Assembly: GCA_045106555.1 (NCBI GenBank)
Contig: JBGCET010000020.1
Coordinates: forward strand, 124,001 to 188,000
Reading direction: 5' to 3'
Origin: JANQOZ01 sp045106555
Lineage (GTDB): Bacteria; Pseudomonadota; Gammaproteobacteria; Xanthomonadales; SZUA-38
Length of the DNA: 64,000 nucleotides
Shown: one piece after another, positions 24,135-33,075 of the stretch
How positions within the stretch are numbered: the stretch's first letter is position 1
How the letters are laid out: each line of letters begins with the position of its first letter
Made by a program: the position numbers and the translations under genes
Notes under the pieces: model-generated
What the model was told of the DNA's origin: nothing
The model's input: the letters and a program-made list of their open reading frames with translations, nothing else
Databases searched by the model: none

Positions 24135-26741
24135 TTACGGCGATTCGAAACTGTCGGCAAAAATCTGCGATTGGGCTGCTACCCCATTCCCCTCAACGGC
24201 AAAGGTGTAAGGGTTTTCATCGCTGAGGTTGGTCACAATCGTCACCGTGCCGGTCTGCGCCCCTAGTACTGTGGGTGCGAACGTAACCTGAAACTCTGTG
24301 GAATCGCCGGCGTTCAGAGCACTCTGCGCAGGCTGGCTGACCGTGAACCCTTCGCCGCTGATGGCCACTGGGTCGGTCAGGTCGATGGAGCCTGCGCCAA
24401 CGTTGCTTATTGTGAATGTGCGGCTGCGAGCGTTTTGCAGCGGCACATCGGAAAAGTCCGTGTTGTCTTGCGTTGATGGTGTGTCGTCCCCGGCAGCAAT
24501 AGCAACGCCGTTGCCGGCAACTTCAAGATCGGGAATGGCCACCGTAAAGCCTCCTAACTGAGACGCTGGCACCGAGTTGACGCCAGTGGTGGCGGTGTCC
24601 ACGACCTCGTCGGCGTTGACCGAAAGGGTATAACTTCCGCTGTCGCTGGGGACCCAGGCGCCGCCGGGCGGCGTGAGGGTGTAGGTGGCTATCAGCTGAC
24701 TGGTGGTGCCGCTCAGGGCAACACTTTGTACCGCCAAGGGACCGGGAAGGACAGTAATGTCGGCGGGCCCCACGCTGGCAAAGTTCACTGCGCCGTCGAG
24801 GTCTGTGTAGGTCACCTGAATCTCGTAACTGGTGTCACCCGGACGGGTAACGCTGGGGGCGCTGGTCAGATTTGCCAACGGCGGGAACAGGTCAACAAAC
24901 TCGACGCTGCCAATGTCACAGTCGCTGTCTTCATCGCTGTTGCCATCAATGGGGCGGGGCATGCCGGTCTGATCTTCATCGGCGCATTCGTCGATATCGC
25001 CGACGTCGACCAACGGGCTGCCTGACAGAGGGGCATGGGTGTTGGTCGGGCCGCCGTTGTTACTTAAGGGTCCCAGCATCGGGTCACCGATCATCAAGTT
25101 TTCGGCGTCCGCAGAACAGCTGCCATCAGCAATAAAATTATTGATGTTCTGGGACAGGTAGGTTCCTGCATCGACACAGTCGGCCATTTCTGAGTCAACG
25201 ATGACAGTGTTGAACAGGTTCCAACTGTTGGCCCCAACCGGTCCGGAGAGTCCGTTGGGTCCGTTCTGCACCAGGCTACTGTTTCGGATAACGAGGGCGC
25301 CGGCGGTATAAATTGCCGCAGGAAAAAACGGGTTATCGTCAGAGGATGAAACATTGCTTGAAACGGTCGCGTTTGACAGCAGGGCGGTGGATGAATTGGT
25401 TGCAAAGAAAGCGCCGCCATTGTTCGCAATATTGTCGTTGATGGTACTGCGGGTAACGGATAGGCCACTCTGGGCAAACACGCCCCCGCCATTTCCTTCT
25501 GAGACATTGCCGGACAATGAGGAGTCCCTTAGAACAACCGGTCCGGCGGCATGAATTCCAGCGCCACTTTCCGATGATTCATTCAGGGTCAGTTGGCTAT
25601 TGGTGATCGTCAAATTGTAGCCCGCTGAGTGTCGAATGCCGCCGCCGCCGCCTCCCGCAGCGACGTTTTCCGTCACCAGGGTATCGCTGATGGTGGTAGG
25701 GCCGCGGGAATAGATCGCGCCAGCGATGAAGCCGGCTCTGTTATTGCGAAATTCACTGTTGGTGATGGTGATGATGCCGGACATGGAGTTTGCCACCGCG
25801 CCACCATCACCGGCGGCGAAGTTTTCCGTCAACTCAGTATTGGTGATGACCAGTTCTGTATTAGGGCTAAACATGGACACGGCGCCGCCGTAGCTTGCCC
25901 TGTTATTGGACACGTTGGTGTTGAGCAATGTCGCGATGTTGTAAGCGGAAATACCGCCGCCAAATGACGCTGCCTCGTTATTGCTGATGGTGCCGCCACG
26001 AATCAGTAGATCGGGTTGGCTAGCCCCGGGTCCTGCCTGGCTTCGGATACCTCCACCGTTGTTGGCGAAATTGTTTGTCACTGTGGTGCTGTTAAGCGTC
26101 AACGAAGCCCCGAGGTTGATTATTCCGCCGCCTTCGTTGCTGGCGGTGTTGCCGCTGACCGTGCTGTTGGTCAGCGTCATTTGGCCGAAGTTCTCGATGG
26201 CGCCGCCGGAGCCAGGCGAAGCCAGGTCATTCGCTTGGTTGCCAGTGAGGATGCAGTCGTCGATTTGGACGATTTCCCCATCATTGGTAATTGCACCGCC
26301 ATTTTCGCCGCTTACAAACCCCTGGGTTAGGGTCAGTCCGCGCAACGTCACATTAATGGGGGTGCTGTCACCTCCGTTAGAAATGGCGAACAGCCTGGAG
26401 CTGTTGTCGCCGGAAATCGTCAATCCTCGGCGACTAGCTGCGGAGGCATCGATAGTCATGGATGACGACAGATCAATCTGGATGCCCGACAGCGTAATCG
26501 TGTCGCCAAACAGGGTTGGCGAAAATTCAATTACGTCAGGTTCCACGTCACTGCCCGCGGTACACCCGCCAACGGCAACATTGGTATTCGCAGCGCTGAC
26601 CGCCGATCGCAGGGTGCATAGCGGATCACCCAAAAGTGGGTCGCCGGACGTCGTAACGATGATAGTCGCGCCCTGTGCGCACTGGTATCCACTGAGTGCG
26701 GCCGTAACAGCGACCGCCAGCAACTTGTGTTTGATGTTCAT
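24135..26741 (-). CDS. Secreted right-handed beta-helix protein with FADSFE tail
   Basis: The 868-residue protein has a signal peptide (LLAVAVTAALSGYQCAQG), then the CTLRSAVSAANTN motif typical of CSLREA-type beta-helix proteins. About 450 residues of parallel beta-helix repeats rich in Asn, Thr and Gly follow (TNSTVSGNTASNEGGGI and similar). Ig-like choice-of-anchor segments (SRTFTISNVGAGSIDL ... GDSTEFQVTFAP) and the tail IFADSFESP close it. Likely an exported adhesin or polymer-binding protein. It is divergent from another beta-helix gene and converges with the TSUP gene five bases away. Confidence 0.85.
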   Translation of the reverse strand: MNIKHKLLAVAVTAALSGYQCAQGATIIVTTSGDPLLGDPLCTLRSAVSAANTNVAVGGCTAGSDVEPDVIEFSPTLFGDTITLSGIQIDLSSSMTIDASAASRRGLTISGDNSSRLFAISNGGDSTPINVTLRGLTLTQGFVSGENGGAITNDGEIVQIDDCILTGNQANDLASPGSGGAIENFGQMTLTNSTVSGNTASNEGGGIINLGASLTLNSTTVTNNFANNGGGIRSQAGPGASQPDLLIRGGTISNNEAASFGGGISAYNIATLLNTNVSNNRASYGGAVSMFSPNTELVITNTELTENFAAGDGGAVANSMSGIITITNSEFRNNRAGFIAGAIYSRGPTTISDTLVTENVAAGGGGGGIRHSAGYNLTITNSQLTLNESSESGAGIHAAGPVVLRDSSLSGNVSEGNGGGVFAQSGLSVTRSTINDNIANNGGAFFATNSSTALLSNATVSSNVSSSDDNPFFPAAIYTAGALVIRNSSLVQNGPNGLSGPVGANSWNLFNTVIVDSEMADCVDAGTYLSQNINNFIADGSCSADAENLMIGDPMLGPLSNNGGPTNTHAPLSGSPLVDVGDIDECADEDQTGMPRPIDGNSDEDSDCDIGSVEFVDLFPPLANLTSAPSVTRPGDTSYEIQVTYTDLDGAVNFASVGPADITVLPGPLAVQSVALSGTTSQLIATYTLTPPGGAWVPSDSGSYTLSVNADEVVDTATTGVNSVPASQLGGFTVAIPDLEVAGNGVAIAAGDDTPSTQDNTDFSDVPLQNARSRTFTISNVGAGSIDLTDPVAISGEGFTVSQPAQSALNAGDSTEFQVTFAPTVLGAQTGTVTIVTNLSDENPYTFAVEGNGVAAQSQIFADSFESP

Positions 26742-27050
26742 GCCTGCCCTTTAAAATGCTTGAGGCCGTTGAGCCGACCTCCGTGTGTATTGGTATGTAC
26801 GCAGTTTTTCAGCGCTGGCGACAAAGAAGATTGATCATTCCTAGAGCGGCCTCGCCGCATAAGCGCGGTGGCGGTGCCCCATGGTCGCGTAGAGAGCGTC
26901 TAGTCTTATTGTGTGTGGCCCCCGGGCAGGCTGCGGCAGCCGCCAAACGGCGGGTTTTCGTCTTATGGAGAGCAGTTGGGGGCGAGTTTTTAGCCCAATT
27001 TTCAACCCTGGATGTTCATCTAAGCCTTTGATTTGAAAAAACTAAAGCTC
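26742..27050. other. Divergent spacer between two beta-helix genes
   Basis: The 422-base region between the divergent secreted-protein genes contains no believable gene. Its left part is GC-rich with no repeat I can name; the part at 26990-27050 is AT-rich and could hold a plus-strand promoter. The right end holds the phased TGGTCA boxes described separately. Confidence 0.5.
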
Positions 27051-27094
27051 TGGTCATCCAATGGTCAAGACATGGTCAGTTGTTGGTCAGGACC
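27051..27094 (+). promoter_or_regulatory. Four TGGTCA boxes at exact 11-bp period
   Basis: TGGTCA starts at 27051, 27062, 27073 and 27084, each unit exactly 11 bases long with unrelated fill. Direct repeats with one-turn spacing put all boxes on the same DNA face, as expected for cooperative binding by an activator or repressor. They end about 70 bases before the start codon of the 1053-residue secreted protein. Confidence 0.65.
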
Positions 27095-27163
27095 TATCGC
27101 TCCGGCATCTGGATACTTGCCTCCAACAAGCGGGCACAGCCCCCAATTTGGAGAACCAAAAAC

Positions 27164-30100
27164 ATGAGTATCACGCCTTTTTCCCGAAAAACGCCCGGCT
27201 TCGGCCTGGGTCTTGGATTCGGATTATCCCCTTCATCCCACCGCGCAATGGCGGCGGTGTTTGTATTGTCCGCGGCATTGGTCCAGGCGCCCAATGCCTA
27301 CGCCGGTAACGACACCGTCACCGTCGGTGGGGGCGCCAATTGCGATTTTAATCACCTGCAGGCGGCGGTGGATTCCATTGAGCTGGGCGGCAGCAAAACC
27401 ATTCGCTTAACCAATGAAGCGGGCGGATTTGTTGCAGAACCCATATTAATGGTGGGCCGCAACGTTGAGATTATTGGTGGTTACTCCAGCTGCAGCGACC
27501 AGACCGCCAACGGTGCCCAGCATTCAGTTATCCGGGGCAATGGCGGTAATCTGCCGGTGGTATTTGCCAGCGGGTTCGCCAACGCCGAGCCCACCTCACT
27601 GAAGTTAACCAGCGTGATTGTTGAAAATGGCGACGCAGAATTCGGCGGCGGCATTCGGGTTGGCGCGAAATACGACACACGGTTGTCCAACGTGATTGTT
27701 CGGGACAACTTTGCCATGAATGCGGGTGGCGGGATCTACTTGGACGGCAGCAACGGCGCGACCTTGCGCCTTGAGCACGATACGCAAGTGATCGACAACG
27801 CCTCCGGTCAACATGGCGGCGGCGTTTACTGCGTCAACGGAGAGGTTGACTACCGCACTGGCGCTATTGATCGCAACGAAACCGGTACCCATGGCGCCGG
27901 TGTGTTTCTGTCGTCGTGTGAAATGACTGGCAACGCGCCGGGCTTTCGTTCCCTGTCGGACAATCGCATTGACATGCCCCGTTACGCGCCGCCAAGTGGC
28001 TCAACGCTGGCGGAAAACGGTGCTTCCGGTGGCGGATTGTTTGCCTATGCGGGCAGCGATGTAACCCTTGGGAGTCGGCATTCCACAACGCTTATTGCTG
28101 ACAATCAAATTCGTCAGACTACGGGCTCTGACCCTGACCGAGGTCATGGCGGCGGTGTGTATGCAGCGAATGCCGGCACGAAGGTCGAATTGACCAACGC
28201 CCATATTGTGAACAACCTGGCAATGCTCGGTGGCGGCGTCTACGTTTTTCAAAACGCCCAATTTGAGTTGAGCAGGTCAATATCTGGCTGCGTCGCTCAT
28301 CCTGACTACACGGGCTGTGCCAGTATTTCCAATAACACCGCCAACGGTTTTTCGACTGGGGATGGATCCATTTGTGTTGCTTCAGATTCTAGCTGGGCAG
28401 GGCAAGGCGGAGCGCTTTTTGTCGCCCATCTGTCGCGGGCCGTGCTTGATGGCGTGTACGTCAATGAAAACCGTATTGTTCGAGAAGACCAATGCGTGTT
28501 CACCGAAGAAGTTCGATATCCCCACGGCGCAGCGTTCTACATAGTCTCTGCATCCACTCTGGAGATCTTCAACACGCTGGTTCACCGCAACGACGGTGTG
28601 GATGAGGATGACATCATCCATCTGGCAGGCACCAACCCCGAATTTACCGCCGTTCACAGCGCTATCGTTGGCAACAGCTCCAGCGTTGACGGCGTCATCC
28701 GAACCGGCGGTACCCGCCCTCGGGTTGAGCTTTACTCATCGACGGTGATTTCCCCGGGTGTACCGGGATTCGAGAACGATGGAGCTGAGGCACCGACGCT
28801 GATTGCCGATTGTCTTTACGCTACCAACCCATCAAATTTTTCCAACGTTCCCGGCGCTATCGTGACCAACGCTCAGGCCGGAAATAACCCGGGTTTTGTT
28901 AATGGGTCCAACAGCGATTTTCGCCTCAATGAGGGTTCTGACGGCCAGGATGCCTGCGGCAGCGAGTACCTGACCTTACTTGGTTTCAGCGACAGAGCGA
29001 TTTACGATCTTGACGCGCGACGTCGACCCGTGGTCTACAGCGATCCGGACCGTCCCTGGGATATCGGCCCCTATGAGCGCCAAGGTGGCACGACGCCACG
29101 CCTGACGGATCTGGCTGTGAGCATTGATGACGGCGGCCTCAACTATGGCCCCAACAGCACCATGGGGTACACCCTCACGCTGACCAACGAAGGCCCGGCC
29201 GCAGCGAATAACGCGGGATTTCGAGTCAATCTGCCTACCCAAATTGGTAACTATTCGGTGATACCGTTCAGCGCCGATTGGGACTGTGTTGACGGCAACG
29301 CCACCATAATTTGTCACTACCAACTGCCATTGGCCGCCGGCGCCACCGCGCCTGCGGTAGCGACCCAGTTTGTTGCGCCATCGGTGCCGACCGTGTTGAC
29401 CGGGCGCATTACTTCGCTGCCGGGCGACAACATGGTTGATCCCAACGACAGCAACAACCGGGCCACTGAAACCACCTCCATTGGCCAAGATGCCGGCCTG
29501 ATAGCAACGCTCGTCGAAGAGCCGGCCTTTGCCGCACCGGGCACCCGCTCAGTGTTTCGCTTTTCCCTTGAGAACGTAGGTCCGGATGTGGCGCCATCTG
29601 CCAGTATTACCTTTACCTTGCATCCTCAAGCCGAAGCCATCCGGGTTGACGAGGCGCCAGCGGGCTGGACCTGTCTGGACCCCGTACAGCTGCCGAATCA
29701 GAACTGGACCATTCGTTGTCGGCGAGATGTTGCGGCGGTCGCTACCTATGAATTTGCCGTATCTTCGCGACTGCCTTCACCGTTTATTGAAAGTGAGTGG
29801 AGCGTCCAGGCCGACGTGTTGTCCGGCGCTGATGATCCGGACCCCTCTGACAATGAGGCATCCGGAGCCGCCATGGTTGCCAGTGCATCTGCTGACCTGA
29901 GCTTAACGGGCAGCAGCCCGGACAGGGTCAAGCTGGAGGAGTTTATTCAGTACCAGGTGGCTCTAGAAAACCTGGGCCCAGGCGTTGCCAAACAGCCTGT
30001 GCTCAGCGGACGCTTTGCTGGCGGCACCATGGAATCATTCATCGTGTCTCCGCCTTCGGGCTGGGTGTGCAGCGCCATTGATGAGTCAAATTTTGAGTGT

Positions 30101-30325
30101 CTTGCCCCCGATGATGTTCAGGTAGGTGCTGCCCAGTCGTTTGCTGTGACCGCCATGCCAGAGACGTTTACCGCTCAGGTTCTGGAGCTGGTGGTGCAGG
30201 CCGTGAGCGCCACCGATGACCCAGAAGTAGGTCCGGGTAGCAACAATGAGCTGACATTGGTGAGTGATGTGGACGCCGATCCGCAGCCTACGCAGGACCT
30301 CATGTTCTCCAACTCCTTCGAATAA
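27164..30325 (+). CDS. Large secreted beta-helix protein with DUF11-like repeats and FSNSFE tail
   Basis: The 1053-residue protein has a long N-region and a signal segment ending near APNAYAG. A beta-helix core (to about residue 600) opens with VGGGANCDFNHLQAAVDS and contains repeated GGGI/GGGVY turns. At least three DUF11-like beta-sandwiches follow (DLAVSIDDGGLNYGPNS, LENVGPDVAPSASITFT, ADLSLTGSSPD ... VALENLGPGVA). The tail is LMFSNSFE. The ATG at 27164 has GGAGA upstream and is preferred to the start at 27080, which falls inside the TGGTCA boxes. Probably a cell-surface or released adhesin-like protein; no enzyme motif is visible. Confidence 0.85.
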   Translation: MSITPFSRKTPGFGLGLGFGLSPSSHRAMAAVFVLSAALVQAPNAYAGNDTVTVGGGANCDFNHLQAAVDSIELGGSKTIRLTNEAGGFVAEPILMVGRNVEIIGGYSSCSDQTANGAQHSVIRGNGGNLPVVFASGFANAEPTSLKLTSVIVENGDAEFGGGIRVGAKYDTRLSNVIVRDNFAMNAGGGIYLDGSNGATLRLEHDTQVIDNASGQHGGGVYCVNGEVDYRTGAIDRNETGTHGAGVFLSSCEMTGNAPGFRSLSDNRIDMPRYAPPSGSTLAENGASGGGLFAYAGSDVTLGSRHSTTLIADNQIRQTTGSDPDRGHGGGVYAANAGTKVELTNAHIVNNLAMLGGGVYVFQNAQFELSRSISGCVAHPDYTGCASISNNTANGFSTGDGSICVASDSSWAGQGGALFVAHLSRAVLDGVYVNENRIVREDQCVFTEEVRYPHGAAFYIVSASTLEIFNTLVHRNDGVDEDDIIHLAGTNPEFTAVHSAIVGNSSSVDGVIRTGGTRPRVELYSSTVISPGVPGFENDGAEAPTLIADCLYATNPSNFSNVPGAIVTNAQAGNNPGFVNGSNSDFRLNEGSDGQDACGSEYLTLLGFSDRAIYDLDARRRPVVYSDPDRPWDIGPYERQGGTTPRLTDLAVSIDDGGLNYGPNSTMGYTLTLTNEGPAAANNAGFRVNLPTQIGNYSVIPFSADWDCVDGNATIICHYQLPLAAGATAPAVATQFVAPSVPTVLTGRITSLPGDNMVDPNDSNNRATETTSIGQDAGLIATLVEEPAFAAPGTRSVFRFSLENVGPDVAPSASITFTLHPQAEAIRVDEAPAGWTCLDPVQLPNQNWTIRCRRDVAAVATYEFAVSSRLPSPFIESEWSVQADVLSGADDPDPSDNEASGAAMVASASADLSLTGSSPDRVKLEEFIQYQVALENLGPGVAKQPVLSGRFAGGTMESFIVSPPSGWVCSAIDESNFECLAPDDVQVGAAQSFAVTAMPETFTAQVLELVVQAVSATDDPEVGPGSNNELTLVSDVDADPQPTQDLMFSNSFE

Positions 30326-30347
30326 GTTCTGCCACAACATTGACCAC

Positions 30348-30371
30348 GGCGGGCACCTCCGGGTGCCCGCC
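30348..30371 (+). terminator. GC-rich hairpin between two secreted-protein genes
   Basis: A perfect ten-base stem (GGCGGGCACC and its complement) with loop TCCG lies between the large beta-helix gene and the next small gene. There is no T tract, and the next Shine-Dalgarno begins shortly after. It more likely reduces read-through or stabilises upstream mRNA than ends transcription fully. Confidence 0.5.
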
Positions 30372-30387
30372 CACGTCGGAGAAAACA

Positions 30388-30987
30388 ATGAACAATGGAT
30401 TTCCACGGGCGGTAATCGCCTGCCTGCTATGTACTCTGGCATTGATGCCTTTCGACAATGGTCAGGCCCAGGAGTTGGTGACCAACGGCCAGTTTGATGA
30501 GGACGCCGAGGGCTGGTTTCGTTTTCGTGATGCTCGCTTTGACCCTGGCCAGGACATGGACGGGGCCATCGATTCCGGTGCCGTCGCCATCACCAATATG
30601 AACGGCGGCAACGTGGCTTTTTTTACCAATATCCCGGTGGCGGTTGTGCAGCCCTACGTGCTGGTGTTTTCCGTAAAGGAGCTGTTCGGCCCCACAGATT
30701 TCATCGATCCAGTCCGGGTGCTGGTGCAATACAGAAATACCAGCGACTGCAATGCCTCCAACGTGGTGTCCACCGCGGACCGGTTTATTACCCCAACAGG
30801 CTCAGGTTGGAGTCGGGTGCCAAATCTCAGCCTGATTCTGGATGCGCCGGCCCAAACGGCCTGCATTCACCTGTCTTTTCGCCTGGCTGAGAGCGAATAT
30901 CCTGGCTACTTTCTGGATGGCGTGAGCCTGCAGGCTGAACAGGCGGTGTTGGCTCAGGATCGTTTGTTTCTCGATAGTTTTGAGTAG
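30388..30987 (+). CDS. Small secreted protein, CBM-like, with FLDSFE tail
   Basis: The 199-residue protein has a signal peptide (VIACLLCTLALMPFDNGQAQ) and one beta-sandwich. It opens ELVTNGQFDEDAEGWFRF and closes with FLDGVSLQAEQA, the usual layout of carbohydrate-binding-like (CBM4/9, CenC) domains. It ends RLFLDSFE, the same tail type as its upstream neighbour. The ATG at 30388 follows GGAGAAAACA. Ligand unknown. It may be co-transcribed with the large beta-helix gene through the hairpin. Confidence 0.75.
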   Translation: MNNGFPRAVIACLLCTLALMPFDNGQAQELVTNGQFDEDAEGWFRFRDARFDPGQDMDGAIDSGAVAITNMNGGNVAFFTNIPVAVVQPYVLVFSVKELFGPTDFIDPVRVLVQYRNTSDCNASNVVSTADRFITPTGSGWSRVPNLSLILDAPAQTACIHLSFRLAESEYPGYFLDGVSLQAEQAVLAQDRLFLDSFE

Positions 30988-31030
30988 CCCTTGGCGAAGG
31001 TGTTCGTTGGTAAAATGGGAACTGCCCGGC

Positions 31031-31056
31031 AAAAAAAAGGCCCCGTTTCCGGGGCC
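31031..31056 (-). terminator. Intrinsic terminator of the Spondin-domain gene
   Basis: On the minus strand a seven-base stem (GGCCCCG/CGGGGCC) with a four-base loop is followed by eight T residues, 30 bases after the stop codon. This is a textbook Rho-independent terminator. It also lies just after the convergent small secreted gene, but lacks a T tract in that direction. Confidence 0.9.
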
Positions 31057-31085
31057 CTGGTGAAACGCTTACTTCGACTGGCTGA

Positions 31086-32945
31086 TCAGCGGGAGGCACC
31101 AATCAGCGGCGCGGTGAGACGGGTCAGGTCGATCTGGCCAGAACCGTAGCCATCAATCACCGACTCATACTCAAGGGTGGCCGTGGTGTCGGACGCAAAC
31201 TGCACTCGCACCTGTCCCCACGGCGTGCGGGTTACCGCGGCCGGGTCAAACGTGTCACCAAACGTGGTGCCCTGGGTAATTACCAGGTCAGCAATGGCGG
31301 TATCTCCGGCCAGGGGGCCTGACCCAATCAGCCATACCTGGTCGCCCGAGCCATCCGGGGCGTAGGTGTAGAAGCTCACCACCGCTGTTGGATTATCGCC
31401 GTTGGTCAGCTCTATCATCAGGCCTTCGCCGCTGCGATCCGGGTTGTACCAAGAGCCGCTGAACGAACCGTCAATGCCTTGGCTGATAGTCACCTCGGCA
31501 ATTCGCGAACCGCCGCGACTGAAATCGGCGCCCATGGCGTCAAAGGAAAAACCAGGGCCGTTGGTGCCGCCAAGAATATTCACCGGAGTCGCATCAGGGT
31601 TGCCCACTGAGCCGTTGAAGCCCGGATGCACCTGCACGCTGCCGCCCTCCACATCACCGGTGTCCGGTGCGCTCTGGTCGAAAAACGCAGCATCCACTTC
31701 GGTGTTCACCTCGGTGCCTGCGTCACGTACGCCGTCGCCAGCCACAAAAAACCGCAGCGGGCCGTTGAAATTGCCGTCTTCATCAAACACTTCAAACGCT
31801 GTGGGGTTGCCGTTGCCAATGAACGCGTCGTTCGATGGGATCACCATCGAGGCAAAACTGAAGTACCGATGAGCGCTGGGGTTTAGCTCCAGAGTGGCGC
31901 TGCCGGTGGTACCCGGATCAAACAGCGGGGCCCCTGTAAACCCTGACGGTTCGGTAATGGTGGTGTCGATGCCGTTGCTGACGAGGGCAGCAAATTCAGC
32001 GCTGAGGTCTCCCGTATTGCCATCTTCAGCAACCCGCTCAAGCCCGGGTGAAGCTGGCGCGCCTATGTCGTAAAGATCAAAAGAGCCGTCGTGGAAGCCG
32101 GCCCAAACTGGCGTCAGGAATGTTCCGTTGTCCTGCTGAAGATTAGTGACGCTCACGCGAACCGGAAGGTTGGCGGGTTCAACGGTAATGCGGGCTACCG
32201 CATAGTTGGGCACAGAAAAATCTGCCGCAACGGCGTCAAAAAATACGCCAGGCCCGCTGGTGCCGCCGAGAAACACGACCGGTGTGGCGTTGGGGTTAGC
32301 CGCCGAGCCGTTGAACCCCGGGTGGTTGGCAATGACGTCAGTTGTGGCGTCTCCCGTGTTGGGGGCCGACTGGTTAAAAAACGCCGCGTCAGACTCGGTA
32401 TTTGCCTCGGTGCCGGCGTCGCGAATTCGATCGGAGCGAACAATAAAACTAATGGACCCGTTGAACTGGCCCGCAGCGTCGAACAGCTCCAGTGCCTGAG
32501 GGTCGGCATTGGCGAAAAACGCATCGTTGGAGGGCAGCAGCATGGAGGCATAGCTCATGAAGCGCTGGCTGGTCGGGTCGATATCCAGCGTGACGCTGGC
32601 TCGGTCGCCCGGATCAAACACCGGTGCACCGGCAAACCCCGCAGGCGCCGTCAACGTGGTGTCTTGACCGCCGCTGGTGGCCGCACTAAACGCGTCGCTA
32701 ATTGGGCCGTTATTGCCATCTTCGGCCAGCGCTTCAAGCTCCGGTGATGCCAGTTGGCCAGTGTCATAAATATCAAAGGTGCCGTCATGAAAACCCATCC
32801 AGACCGGGGTGAAAAAGACCCCCTGGTTCGGTGCCAGGTTTTCTACCGTTATTTTCAGTTCTACCGCCTGAGCAGCGGTTGTGCCCAGCAACAGTGCTGC
32901 GGCAAGGCTTGTCATGCGGCCCATGCCCCGTGAACGATGATTCAT
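31086..32945 (-). CDS. Secreted protein with two Spondin_N domains
   Basis: The 619-residue protein has a signal peptide (ending TTAAQA) and two tandem Spondin_N domains of about 220 residues. Each has the pattern VENLAPNQGVFFTPVWMGFHDG / VTNLQQDNGTFLTPVWAGFHDG, then SYASMLLPSNDAFF / SFASMVIPSNDAFI, DAGTEANTE and HPGFNGS. The C-terminal ~120 residues form a beta-rich module (FSGSWYNPDRSGEGLMIEL) found at the end of many secreted proteins of environmental gammaproteobacteria. Spondin_N in animals is extracellular and binds calcium; the bacterial role is unknown. A good ribosome-binding site (AGGGAG) precedes the ATG. Confidence 0.88.
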   Translation of the reverse strand: MNHRSRGMGRMTSLAAALLLGTTAAQAVELKITVENLAPNQGVFFTPVWMGFHDGTFDIYDTGQLASPELEALAEDGNNGPISDAFSAATSGGQDTTLTAPAGFAGAPVFDPGDRASVTLDIDPTSQRFMSYASMLLPSNDAFFANADPQALELFDAAGQFNGSISFIVRSDRIRDAGTEANTESDAAFFNQSAPNTGDATTDVIANHPGFNGSAANPNATPVVFLGGTSGPGVFFDAVAADFSVPNYAVARITVEPANLPVRVSVTNLQQDNGTFLTPVWAGFHDGSFDLYDIGAPASPGLERVAEDGNTGDLSAEFAALVSNGIDTTITEPSGFTGAPLFDPGTTGSATLELNPSAHRYFSFASMVIPSNDAFIGNGNPTAFEVFDEDGNFNGPLRFFVAGDGVRDAGTEVNTEVDAAFFDQSAPDTGDVEGGSVQVHPGFNGSVGNPDATPVNILGGTNGPGFSFDAMGADFSRGGSRIAEVTISQGIDGSFSGSWYNPDRSGEGLMIELTNGDNPTAVVSFYTYAPDGSGDQVWLIGSGPLAGDTAIADLVITQGTTFGDTFDPAAVTRTPWGQVRVQFASDTTATLEYESVIDGYGSGQIDLTRLTAPLIGASR

Positions 32946-33075
32946 TGTGTTGTCTCCCTAAAGTCGTTGTCAGTCGCGGGGATGACAGGGAAAACCCGTG
33001 TCGATACCCACGCTGCACAGGCTAAGAGGCAAACCTCACGCTGATCTCACCGCTTTATCACGAAACTATCCCAGC

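Noticed and set aside
25981..26754. 257-codon frame opposite the beta-helix gene
   Set aside because: Composition is Pro/Leu/Val-rich without domain features, and the opposite strand has a signal peptide and repeats.
27080..27163. Upstream start for the large beta-helix protein
   Set aside because: It begins within the TGGTCA boxes, has no Shine-Dalgarno, and adds residues ahead of a normal signal region; the ATG at 27164 has GGAGA.
32091..32747. 218-codon frame opposite the Spondin-domain gene
   Set aside because: It is antisense to a well-supported gene whose two domains align with each other; the frame is a by-product of GC-rich codons.
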